DNA of 64,000 nucleotides from Bradyrhizobium sp. CB2312. Lineage in GTDB: Bacteria; Pseudomonadota; Alphaproteobacteria; Rhizobiales; Xanthobacteraceae. The translations under genes and the position numbers were made by a program. Numbering within the stretch: the stretch's first letter is position 1; every line of letters starts with the position of its first letter. The stretch spans positions 6,221,501-6,285,500 of the forward strand of contig NZ_CP121668.1 in NCBI RefSeq assembly GCF_029714425.1, given 5' to 3'. Under the pieces are notes generated by a model, which saw nothing but the letters and a program-made list of their open reading frames with translations, made no database searches and was not told the origin of the DNA. Shown piece after piece: positions 44,739 through 53,048 of this stretch.

Positions 44739-45908
44739 ATGGCAAAAATGGCTGCGATTGTTGGCGTCGGCGAGACCGCCTACACCAGGGGCACCGACGA
44801 TACACCGCTGGAGCTGATGCTCGCCGCGTCGAAACGGGCGGCCGAGGATGCCGGGCTTTCGCTCCGCGACATCGATGCGATCCTTCCGCCCCCGGCATTC
44901 GTGACCGCGGACGAACTCGCGGCAAATTTCGGTGTCGAGATGGGCTACACCGTCACGCACCAACAAGGCGGCGCGAGCCCCACCGCCGCGCTGGAAACGG
45001 CGGCCCTCATCGTGACCCATGGCGTGGCCCGAAACGTACTGATCGTGATGGGCTGGAACGGGTACTCGGCCATTCGTCCGAAGCAAGGCAGTAAAGCGTC
45101 TCCGCTCAAGGTGGGCGAAGGCTTGGCGGCGCTCACCACCACACTTCGGGAGTACTATAATCCCCAGGGCGCAACCGCGCCGGCCCAGTGGTACGCGTGG
45201 CTCGCCATGCGTCACAAGCAGCTCTACGGAATTTCAGACGAGGCCACGGGCGCCGTCGCCATTGCCGCGCGCAAACACGCCCAGCAAAACAGCCGCGCTC
45301 TGATGCGGGGGCGGCCCCTCGATATGCAAACGTACCTTGCCTCCCGCTGGATCTCGGAGCCGTTCCGCCTGTTCGACTGCTGCTTGGAGACCGATGGGGC
45401 ATGCGCAATCATCGTAAGCGCCGAGGAGCGCGCGCGCGACCTCCGTACCAAACCGGTGATCATTCTGGGGGCAGCGCAAGGACGCCCTACCCCCGCTGAC
45501 GACATCGGATCCCGGGCAGATTTGCTGAACATCGGCCTTGCCTCCGCCGCGCCGCGCGCACTGGCAAAGTCGGGCGTGAAGGTGAGCGATATCGACGTGT
45601 TCGAGATCTACGATTGCTTCACGTACGTGGTGCTGCTCCAAATCGAGGCGCTCGGGTTGTGTGGCCCGGGCGAGTGCGGAGAATTCGTGAAGGGCGGCCG
45701 CATTGAACTCGGCGGACGCTGCCCGATCAATACTCACGGTGGTCTATTGTCTCAAGGTCACGCCTGGGGCCTCAACCACGTGGTTGAGGCGGTTCGCCAG
45801 CTTCGGCAGGAAGCGGGTGGCGCGCAGGTCTCAGACGCGCAGCTCGCGCTGGTGACGGGTTGGGGCGATTTCGGCGACGGCAGCGTGGCGGTCCTGGGAA
45901 ACGGGTGA
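44739..45908 (+). CDS. Thiolase-superfamily protein without catalytic Cys (Ltp2/SCP-x-like)
   Basis: Protein of 389 residues with the thiolase fold: [31 protein letters not shown], and the end [55 protein letters not shown]. The nucleophilic Cys expected near residue 85 is replaced ([18 protein letters not shown]) and the second Cys near the C-terminus is also absent, while a His-Gly-Gly and a Gly-His pair remain. This fits Ltp2-like proteins, which with a DUF35 partner act as aldolases on CoA thioesters rather than thiolases. The DUF35 gene follows directly. Ribosome binding site GAGGAA precedes ATG 44739. Confidence 0.88.
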   Translation: MAKMAAIVGVGETAYTRGTDDTPLELMLAASKRAAEDAGLSLRDIDAILPPPAFVTADELAANFGVEMGYTVTHQQGGASPTAALETAALIVTHGVARNVLIVMGWNGYSAIRPKQGSKASPLKVGEGLAALTTTLREYYNPQGATAPAQWYAWLAMRHKQLYGISDEATGAVAIAARKHAQQNSRALMRGRPLDMQTYLASRWISEPFRLFDCCLETDGACAIIVSAEERARDLRTKPVIILGAAQGRPTPADDIGSRADLLNIGLASAAPRALAKSGVKVSDIDVFEIYDCFTYVVLLQIEALGLCGPGECGEFVKGGRIELGGRCPINTHGGLLSQGHAWGLNHVVEAVRQLRQEAGGAQVSDAQLALVTGWGDFGDGSVAVLGNG

Positions 45909-45913
45909 ACCGC

Positions 45914-46378
45914 ATGACCCTCCTCGCACGCCCAGTACCGGCCTTCGAAGACGCGATGTGGGTCGCCTTCTATGCGTATTGCGCGCGCGGGGAGCTTCGC
46001 TTCCAGCGCTGCCGGCAGTGCACCGGCTGGCGTCACCCACCGCGCCCGATGTGTCCGCTGTGCCATTCGGAGCGTTGGGAATGGTCAGCCGCGACTGGCC
46101 GTGGGCGCGTTCACAGCTGGACCATCGTCCACCAGGCGTTTCATCCGGGGTTCGCTGCCGACGTTCCTTACGCCATTGTTCTCGGCGAGATGGAGGAGGG
46201 TGTGAGATTGATAGCCCGCCTCTCCAAGATGGACGAGCCGGACGTCCTGGCTCTCGATATCCCTTTGCAGGTGCAATTCGAGCCCGTTTCAGATGAAATG
46301 GCTCTTCCGACGTTCTCTCTCGCGCGAGCCGGCGATTTCGCGCCAGGCACGGCGGTACCGTCTGAACCAAAGGTGTGA
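45914..46378 (+). CDS. DUF35 OB-fold protein with zinc ribbon, partner of the thiolase homologue
   Basis: Protein of 154 residues. The rubredoxin-like zinc ribbon (RFQRCRQCTGWRHPPRPMCP then LCHSERWEW) gives four Cys, followed by the acyl-CoA-binding OB-fold (GRGRVHSWTIVHQAFHPGFA, PYAIVLGEMEEGVRLIARLS). DUF35 proteins form complexes with thiolase-like subunits, as in ChsH2-Ltp2 and the archaeal HMG-CoA synthase/thiolase complex. ATG 45914 starts six bases after the thiolase-like stop; a GTG at 45905 would overlap it. Confidence 0.9.
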   Translation: MTLLARPVPAFEDAMWVAFYAYCARGELRFQRCRQCTGWRHPPRPMCPLCHSERWEWSAATGRGRVHSWTIVHQAFHPGFAADVPYAIVLGEMEEGVRLIARLSKMDEPDVLALDIPLQVQFEPVSDEMALPTFSLARAGDFAPGTAVPSEPKV

Positions 46379-46432
46379 GGCATTCCAGAAAGCAGTCATT
46401 GCATCGACCAAATCAAAAGCAGCGAGGCGCCC

Positions 46433-48049
46433 GTGATCCGAAAAATTGTCTGCATTCAGATGAACGGCGAGTTTCCCGATTTCACGCATCGATTGGTGAT
46501 GCCTGACTACGGTTTGCCCTTGATTGGAACGCTCCTCGCCAAGGAGGGCTACGATCTACGCATCTTTATCGAACACGTACAGCCGCCGAATTGGGACGCC
46601 ATCCGAGAGTCGGATCTGGTTTGCTTCTCCACTTTGAACGCTGGAGCCGACAAGGTTTACAAGCTGGCTGATAGAATCCGCGCGGAGTTAGGGATCCCTA
46701 CGGTGCTGGGCGGGACGAACGCGAGCTATTACCCGGAAGCTGCATTAGAGCACTGCGACTATGTCGTCTTCGGAGAGGGCGATGAGACGATCATTGAACT
46801 GGTGGCGACGCTGAGCGCAAAGGGAGACCCTGCCGGCGTGCGCGGCATCGCCTTTCGCAATGGGGAGCGTACGCACCGCACGCCGAGCCGACCGGGACCC
46901 GAGCGATTCGACACCGGCCCCGACTTTCGGCTGATCGAAGGGTACAAACAAATGACGATGCTGGACATGCTGCGCCAGCGGCGGCGGCCTCTGTTGACGG
47001 CGCAATCGTCTCGAGGGTGCCAATTCAAATGTACGTTTTGCATTGTAAACACGATGTTCCCGACCGGGTACCGGAAGCGAGACATCGAGAGTGTGATTGC
47101 GGACCTTCGGGACAAGCGGCGGTACGGCTCCAACTTGATGTTCGTAGACAACGATTTCACCATGAAGCGAAAAGCGACCAAGCAACTCTTGCGCCGCATC
47201 ATCGAGGAACAGCTCGGATACAAATTCGTCGTTTTCGCGCGGACGGAAATCGCTCGCGACAAAGAGCTGCTCGAACTCATGCGGGAGGCAGGCGTTACCT
47301 GCGTCTATCAGGGTTACGAGTCCATCCGCGCCGACACGCTCGACGCTTACGATAAGCATCAAACGCTCGAGCAGATCGAGACGGCCATTTCTACTCTTCA
47401 TGGCTACGGGTTTCAGATCCTCGGCTCCTTCGTCGTCGGAGCCGATACAGATACGCTCGAAAGCCTTCGTGAGACCCTCGAATTCGTGCGTCGTCAGAAG
47501 TTGACCTACGCATACTTCTTTCCGATTTGGGGGCACTACCCCGAGCAGATGAACGGATACCGAACAATCGTGCCGTGGTATCGCAGCATCTTTCACAGCT
47601 GGAAGCACAGCGACGGCAACTTCGTCACTCACTATCCGCTGCATATGTCCCCGTCCCGTCTGCAGCAGCTCGTGATCGACGCTTACGACGAACTGTATGG
47701 ACCTATGGAGATCGCGCGGGCGATCAGGCGGAGTGATTTGCCTTCGGCACGAGGAAAATTTCTGCATTGGTACTCTTGGCAAAGGGTCAGAAAGGGGATG
47801 GTGGAGTATCTCCCATTTCTGCAAGAGATAGAGAGCGGCCTCTACGACGAGGATGGGACCCTGCGCGAAGAGGCGCTTCTGCAGCGAGTGAGCGCGGATC
47901 CGCGCTGGTCGTTCCGCGAGGGAAACCGAACGGTCGAAGCTCTCGGCCTCACCCCGCTCGAACTGCCCGTGCCGCGGTCGCGAAACATCACGTGTTTGCC
48001 CCCCAAATTCGACTCGACGGCAGTGCACGCGGACTCCGTCCAACCATGA
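46433..48049 (+). CDS. B12-binding radical SAM protein, second of the operon
   Basis: Predicted cobalamin-dependent radical SAM enzyme of 538 residues. N-terminal B12-type domain (MPDYGLPLIGTLLAKEGYDL, DLVCFSTLNAGADKVYKLAD, TVLGGTNASYYPEAALEHCD, FGEGDETIIELV), then the radical SAM motif SSRGCQFKCTFCIVNTMFPT near residue 195, LMFVDNDFTMKRKATKQLL and VYQGYESIRADTLDAYDKHQ. It differs from the HpnP-like protein and is no simple duplicate. The start is GTG 46433 with GAGG upstream. Its stop overlaps the next start (ATGA). Two B12 radical SAM enzymes with an aldolase/thiolase-like pair suggest methylation or rearrangement of a CoA-linked or lipid-like carbon skeleton. Confidence 0.88.
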   Translation: MIRKIVCIQMNGEFPDFTHRLVMPDYGLPLIGTLLAKEGYDLRIFIEHVQPPNWDAIRESDLVCFSTLNAGADKVYKLADRIRAELGIPTVLGGTNASYYPEAALEHCDYVVFGEGDETIIELVATLSAKGDPAGVRGIAFRNGERTHRTPSRPGPERFDTGPDFRLIEGYKQMTMLDMLRQRRRPLLTAQSSRGCQFKCTFCIVNTMFPTGYRKRDIESVIADLRDKRRYGSNLMFVDNDFTMKRKATKQLLRRIIEEQLGYKFVVFARTEIARDKELLELMREAGVTCVYQGYESIRADTLDAYDKHQTLEQIETAISTLHGYGFQILGSFVVGADTDTLESLRETLEFVRRQKLTYAYFFPIWGHYPEQMNGYRTIVPWYRSIFHSWKHSDGNFVTHYPLHMSPSRLQQLVIDAYDELYGPMEIARAIRRSDLPSARGKFLHWYSWQRVRKGMVEYLPFLQEIESGLYDEDGTLREEALLQRVSADPRWSFREGNRTVEALGLTPLELPVPRSRNITCLPPKFDSTAVHADSVQP

Positions 48050-51000
48050 GCGGCTTGTTCTGCACCGCCTGCGGAAGTGACGCGGAGCACGGAGCCCGGT
48101 TCTGCGAGCGATGCGGCGCGCAGTTGCACCAGAGGTGTTCTCAATGCGGACATGGATTGACTCGGACGGCGCTGTTTTGCTCTCGATGCGGGGCATCCGT
48201 CGACGTGGATCGTCAAAACGTGTCGCTCGAAGCTGTGAGGAACGACCCGGAAAGGCGTCAGCTGACCGTCATGTTTTGCGATCTCGTCGGGTCGACGGCG
48301 CTGTCCGCGCGGCTCGATCCCGAGGACATGCGTGCCATTATCGGTATCTACCGCAAGGCTGCCGCAAAGGCCGTTCAAGATCACGATGGGTTTATTGCGA
48401 GATTTATGGGAGATGGCATTCTCGTCTATTTCGGCTACCCACAGGCGCATGAGCATGACGCCGAAAATGCGGTGCGAGCTGGACTAGCCGTCACGGAAGT
48501 CGCGCCCACACTCGAGAATGCGTTCGGCGAAACGTTGCATGTGCGAGTTGGTATCGCAACCGGAATTGTGGTCGTCGGGGACATCACCGAGGCGGGCGAG
48601 TCGCGTGAGCGCGATGTTGTTGGCGACACGCCGAACTTGGCTGCTCGTCTGCAAGCCATAGCGAAACCGGACAGTGTCGTAATTGCTGCATCGACGCGCC
48701 GTCTGATCGGCAACCTCTTCCAGTTGAATGACTTGGGCTTGCAGGACCTGAAGGGTCTATCAGGAGGGACAAGAGCCTTTCAGGTAGTTCGCGCCCAGTC
48801 CGTCGAAAGTCGCTTCAAGGCGATGCGTGGGACGCTGACCCCGCTTGTCGGACGCGACAGGGAGACCGAATTGCTCACCCACCTCTGGGAAAAAGCAAAA
48901 GAGGGTCAGGGTCAACTCGTGCTTCTCTCCGGTGAACCCGGCATCGGAAAGACTCGGCTGGTGGAAGTGCTGAAGCAGCGCGCGCGGGCGGAGGCTGCAG
49001 CGTGCAGCGAGTTTCAGTGCTCGCCCGAGCACCGAAGCACCGCACTCTACCCCGTTGTCGATTTTCTTCGGCGTCTCATGCGATTTCACGAGTGCAGTTC
49101 GCCGGAGGAGAGACTTGCGCGCCTGGAAGCCTCCTTGGCGGGTTACAAATTTTGCGAGCCCGAAGACGTATCTCTGATGGCAAATCTGCTGTCCCTGCCC
49201 GTCAGCGAGAAATACCCCACCCCCGCCGGCAGCCCCGCCCTGCTGAAGCGCCGCACTTTCGACGGGTTGGTTGCGTGGCTTTGCGAAAGAGCAGCGGAGG
49301 ATCCCCTGCTGAGCATCTGGGAGGATCTCCACTGGGCTGATCCGTCGACCCTGGAGTTGCTCGGCTTGCTGATCGAGCGCCTTCCCAAGGCCTCGATTAT
49401 GGCAGCCTTTACCTATCGCGGCACGTTTGCTCCCCCTTGGTCGAAACCGCCGCACGTCACCGAGCTTGTGGTGGATCGGCTCGACGACTCGGACGTGGAG
49501 TCGATGGTCCGTGTGCTCGCCCAGGTTCGCCATTTGCCGCCACTTGCAGTGAGGCGCATCGTCACGAAGACGGATGGCGTGCCCCTGTTCGTCGAGGAAC
49601 TGACAAAGATGCTGCTGGAAACCGGGGCTCTGCAGCAAGCCACGGCCATTCATGAGGCGAGCGGTGACCTCGCGGATACTGACGTCCCATCGACTTTGCA
49701 AGACTCCCTCATGGCACGACTGGACCGGCTCGAGAGCGCGAAAACGGTCGCCCAGGTAGGCGCGACCATCGGTCGGGAATTTACCTATGCGCTTATCCGC
49801 GAGGTAGGCGAATACGACGATCCGACGCTCGAGCGCGAACTTAGGCGACTCTGTGACACAGACCTACTCCGCGAACACGGGGTGCCGCCCTCATCGCGGT
49901 ACACGTTCCGGCACGCGTTGATTCGAGACGCTGCCTACAACTCTCTGCTTAGAAGTCGCAAGCGCCTGGTGCACCGTAAGGTGGCCGAGGTTCTCAGGAC
50001 CAGAGAGGGAGTCGAGCAGAGCCATCCTGAGCTGTTGGCGCATCACTTCGCAGAAGGCCAAATGCCGGAGATCGCGATCGACTACTGGCAAAAAGCAGGC
50101 GAACAGGCCGTGCGCAGGTCGGCCAATGCTGAAGCGGTCAATCACCTGCAGGCAGGCCTGGAGCTGCTACGCAAGCTTCCTCCATCGGCGTCTCGCGACT
50201 CCAAAGAGCTTTCTCTCCAAGTAGCGCTTGGCGCGCCATTGATCGCGGCCAAGGGCTTCGCCTCGGCGGAAGTGCAAGGGATATTCACGCGCGCGCGAGA
50301 GCTGTGCGGTGTTCTACAGGCGACTGGCGACCTTTTCCCGGTCTTATTCAGGCTACGATCCTTTCACCTCGTGAAGGGAGACAGCCAGACCGCTTACGAC
50401 CTCGGCAAAGAACTCGTAGAGCTCGCTGAACGTGTGAGCGACCCCGACCTCCTTGTCGAGGCGTACTACGCGCTGGGTGCGGCCATTTACTACATAGGCG
50501 ACTTTCCGTTGGCGCTTCAGGAGTTCCGGCGCATGGAAACGTTCTATGATGCCGATCGCCACGGTGCTCATGCCTATCTCTATGGACAGGAGCCTGGAAT
50601 GGCCTGTTTGGCGTATCAGGCCTGCACTATGGCTTACATGGGACAACCGGCCGACGGTCAGCAAAAGCTGCGGGCCGCCCTGGCAATCGCCGAGAAGGCA
50701 AATCATCCCTTCAGCCTTGCATTCTCGTGGACGTTCGCTGCGTGGTTCTATAGCGTTTGCGGCCACGCGCCGCGCACGCAGTCTTGCGCCGAGACCGCGA
50801 TCTCAGTCTCCACCAAATATGGTTTCCCATTTTGGCGCGCGATGGCCACCAACTTTCTTGGCGGAGCGCTCACCGAGCAAGGTCGTCCGTCGGAAGGCCT
50901 TGAACTGCTCCTGCAGGGCATCAACGGTGTTCGCGTGACCGGGTCCGAGCAGGGCAGCGTCCTATGGTTGCGGTTGCTGGCGCGCGCGTATGGCGCGCTG

Positions 51001-51408
51001 GGGCGCCAAGCCGATGCGCTGCGATCGATCGAGGAGAGCATCGCGATAAGCGAATCTCAGGGCGATAGAAATTTTGATTCAGCAAGTATCCACCGCGTGA
51101 AGGGAGAGCTGCTGCTGGCGCGACAAGAGCGCCCGGCAGACGCCGAGATTGCGGAGGCACTGTTCGCCCGTTCCCTCGAGCTGGCGCAGCGTCAGGGAGC
51201 GCAGCTCGCCGCCCTGAGCGCGGCAACCTGCCTCGCGCGGCTCTGGAGCGCGCGAGGCGACACGGAAGCCGCGCAGCACGTCCTTTCGGAACAGCTTGAG
51301 GGCGTCGCCTCTGCTAAGGGGGCGGCCCGCCTGACGGTCGTTCAAGCGGCGACAGCTGCGCTCAAGGCGCTCGGGGAACCGTCCAGTAAGCGGGGATATA
51401 TGAGCTGA
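48046..51408 (+). CDS. Zinc-ribbon adenylate cyclase with AAA ATPase and TPR domains
   Basis: Large cytoplasmic signalling protein of 1120 residues. Two zinc ribbons (CTACGSDAEHGARFCERCG, CSQCGHGLTRTALFCSRCG) lead to a class III cyclase domain (about 70-240; VMFCDLVGSTALSARLDPED and ARFMGDGILVYFGYP carry the metal Asp residues), an AAA/NACHT-like ATPase (Walker A LLSGEPGIGKTRLVEVL, Walker B-like LLSIWEDLHWADPSTLELL) and TPR-like repeats to the end. The architecture is common in rhizobia and actinobacteria, where ligands are mostly unknown. ATG 48046 overlaps the radical SAM stop, so it is translationally coupled. It may sense the product of the operon. Confidence 0.9.
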   Translation: MSGLFCTACGSDAEHGARFCERCGAQLHQRCSQCGHGLTRTALFCSRCGASVDVDRQNVSLEAVRNDPERRQLTVMFCDLVGSTALSARLDPEDMRAIIGIYRKAAAKAVQDHDGFIARFMGDGILVYFGYPQAHEHDAENAVRAGLAVTEVAPTLENAFGETLHVRVGIATGIVVVGDITEAGESRERDVVGDTPNLAARLQAIAKPDSVVIAASTRRLIGNLFQLNDLGLQDLKGLSGGTRAFQVVRAQSVESRFKAMRGTLTPLVGRDRETELLTHLWEKAKEGQGQLVLLSGEPGIGKTRLVEVLKQRARAEAAACSEFQCSPEHRSTALYPVVDFLRRLMRFHECSSPEERLARLEASLAGYKFCEPEDVSLMANLLSLPVSEKYPTPAGSPALLKRRTFDGLVAWLCERAAEDPLLSIWEDLHWADPSTLELLGLLIERLPKASIMAAFTYRGTFAPPWSKPPHVTELVVDRLDDSDVESMVRVLAQVRHLPPLAVRRIVTKTDGVPLFVEELTKMLLETGALQQATAIHEASGDLADTDVPSTLQDSLMARLDRLESAKTVAQVGATIGREFTYALIREVGEYDDPTLERELRRLCDTDLLREHGVPPSSRYTFRHALIRDAAYNSLLRSRKRLVHRKVAEVLRTREGVEQSHPELLAHHFAEGQMPEIAIDYWQKAGEQAVRRSANAEAVNHLQAGLELLRKLPPSASRDSKELSLQVALGAPLIAAKGFASAEVQGIFTRARELCGVLQATGDLFPVLFRLRSFHLVKGDSQTAYDLGKELVELAERVSDPDLLVEAYYALGAAIYYIGDFPLALQEFRRMETFYDADRHGAHAYLYGQEPGMACLAYQACTMAYMGQPADGQQKLRAALAIAEKANHPFSLAFSWTFAAWFYSVCGHAPRTQSCAETAISVSTKYGFPFWRAMATNFLGGALTEQGRPSEGLELLLQGINGVRVTGSEQGSVLWLRLLARAYGALGRQADALRSIEESIAISESQGDRNFDSASIHRVKGELLLARQERPADAEIAEALFARSLELAQRQGAQLAALSAATCLARLWSARGDTEAAQHVLSEQLEGVASAKGAARLTVVQAATAALKALGEPSSKRGYMS

Positions 51409-51830
51409 CGGCCCATCGCCTCGAAAATCCGCGCGAAGCTAGGCCTGTCGCGATACGGCCGATCCTGGTCAAACGCGGTCGCGCGCAGGATGACGAGACG
51501 CGGCGGGATCTGCCACAGCACCTCTTTCGACAGCCCCAAGGGTCGAGCGTGCCGGGGCGGAAAATTCTCGATCAGCACGTCGAATTGCGGCAGCATCCGC
51601 TTGAACAGCGCGACACCTTCCGGCTTGCGCAGGTCGAGCGTTGCGAACTTCTTGTTTGCCAAAACGGCTTGCCGTCCTTGAACGGTGGAAAGGCGCGCAC
51701 GCCGTCGCCCTGCCCCGGCATCTCGATCTCGAGCACCTCGGCGCCGTAGTCCGCCAGCAGCGTCGCGGCGAGCGGCGCAGCCACGATGGTCGTGATGTCC
51801 AGGACCTTCAGTCCTTTGAGCGGGCCGCTC
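51405..51830 (-). pseudogene. 5' fragment of a CaiB/BaiF family III CoA-transferase
   Basis: Minus strand reads GPLKGLKVLDITTIVAAPLA then ATLLADYGAEVLEIEMPG and FPPFKDGKPF, then after a frame change near 51658 ANKKFATLDLRKPEGVALFK, MLPQFDVLIENFPPRHARPL and RPSFARIFEAMGRQ. This is the N-terminal third of a formyl-CoA-transferase-type enzyme. Homology ends at about 51405, exactly at the stop of the cyclase gene on the other strand, and the catalytic Asp region is absent. It lies 32 bp after the acyl-CoA dehydrogenase and was probably the last gene of the CoA-ester operon. Confidence 0.85.
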
Positions 51831-51862
51831 GTCTCAATTCCTCGAAAATTTGAACCTGCTTC

Positions 51863-53047
51863 TCACACCGCGTCCCGCAGCAGCAGGCGCGCGATGTTGA
51901 GCTGGTGGATCTGGCTGGTGCCTTCGTAAAGCCGGAACAGCCGGACGTCCCTGTACCAGCGCTCGATCGACGAGTGATCGGCGATATAGCCGGCGCCACC
52001 GAACATCTGCAGGCAGCGATCTGCCACGCGGCCGCACATCTCTGTTGCGAAATATTTGCACATCGATGCTTCGAGCGCGACGTCCTCGCCACGATCGCGT
52101 TTGCGCGCGGTCTCGAGGATCATCGACTGCGCCGCGAAGATCTCGGTCCGGCAGTCCGCGATCATCGCCTGCACCAGCTGGTAGTTCGCGACCGCCTCGC
52201 CGAACTGAACCCGGCTGGTGGTATGGCGGATGGCCATGTCGAGCATTCGGATCGCCGGCCCGGTCGACAAGGCGGCCAGATGAATGCGCTGCTTGTTCAG
52301 CACCTTCATGATGGTCTTGAAGCCCGCGCCTTCGCGGCCGCCGATGAGATTGGCCGCGGGCACGCGGCACTGGTTGAAATAGACCGCGCTCACGGGCGAG
52401 CCCGCCTGCCCCATTTTGCGATAGGGCGCGCCGGTCGCAAGGCCTGGGCTACTGCGCTCGACGATGAAGGCCGAGACGCCGGCAGCGCCTTTCGACTGCG
52501 GATCGGTTCGCGCGGTGACGGTGAAGACGTCGGCGACGGGTGCGTTGGTGATGAAGCACTTCTCGCCATCGAGAACGTAGTGATCGCCCTCGCGGCGAGC
52601 GACGGTCCGTACGTTCGAAGCCTCCGAGCCGGCATCGGGCTCGGTCACCGCGAGGCAGCCGGTCCATTCCCCGCTGGCAAGGCGCGCCAGATAAGCCTGC
52701 TTCTGCTGCTCGGTGCCATCGGCGACAATTCCCTCCGAACCGATGCCTGTGTTGGTGCCGACGCGGGCGCGAAAGGCGACCGAACATTGCGACAGCTCGA
52801 ACGCGGCAAGGACGAGCTCCTCCGTGGTGAGCCCGGCTCCGCCATAGGCCTCGGGGATGCTCCAGCCGAAGAAACCCTCCTCGCGCATGGTGGCGACTAT
52901 GTCCGCTGGGACCTCATCGCCGCTTTCGACACGCGCCTCGGCCGGAATGGCGATGTCGCGGACGAAGCGGCGGACACGCTCCAGCAGGGCTTCGAAGGCA
53001 GCAGGTTCACGGATCACGGCAGAGATTTCCCGGGGCGTCTCATGCAT
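51863..53047 (-). CDS. Acyl-CoA dehydrogenase
   Basis: FAD-dependent dehydrogenase of 394 residues introducing the alpha-beta double bond in an acyl-CoA. Signatures: LAVTEPDAGSEASNVRT, VLDGEKCFITNAPVADVFTV, MGQAGSPVSAVYFNQCRVP, and the C-terminal MFGGAGYIADHSSIERWYRD then RLFRLYEGTSQIHQLNIAR, where the Glu in LYEGTSQI is the catalytic base. Last intact gene of the operon, one base after tctA. Confidence 0.93.
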   Translation of the reverse strand: MHETPREISAVIREPAAFEALLERVRRFVRDIAIPAEARVESGDEVPADIVATMREEGFFGWSIPEAYGGAGLTTEELVLAAFELSQCSVAFRARVGTNTGIGSEGIVADGTEQQKQAYLARLASGEWTGCLAVTEPDAGSEASNVRTVARREGDHYVLDGEKCFITNAPVADVFTVTARTDPQSKGAAGVSAFIVERSSPGLATGAPYRKMGQAGSPVSAVYFNQCRVPAANLIGGREGAGFKTIMKVLNKQRIHLAALSTGPAIRMLDMAIRHTTSRVQFGEAVANYQLVQAMIADCRTEIFAAQSMILETARKRDRGEDVALEASMCKYFATEMCGRVADRCLQMFGGAGYIADHSSIERWYRDVRLFRLYEGTSQIHQLNIARLLLRDAV

Positions 53048-53048
53048 C

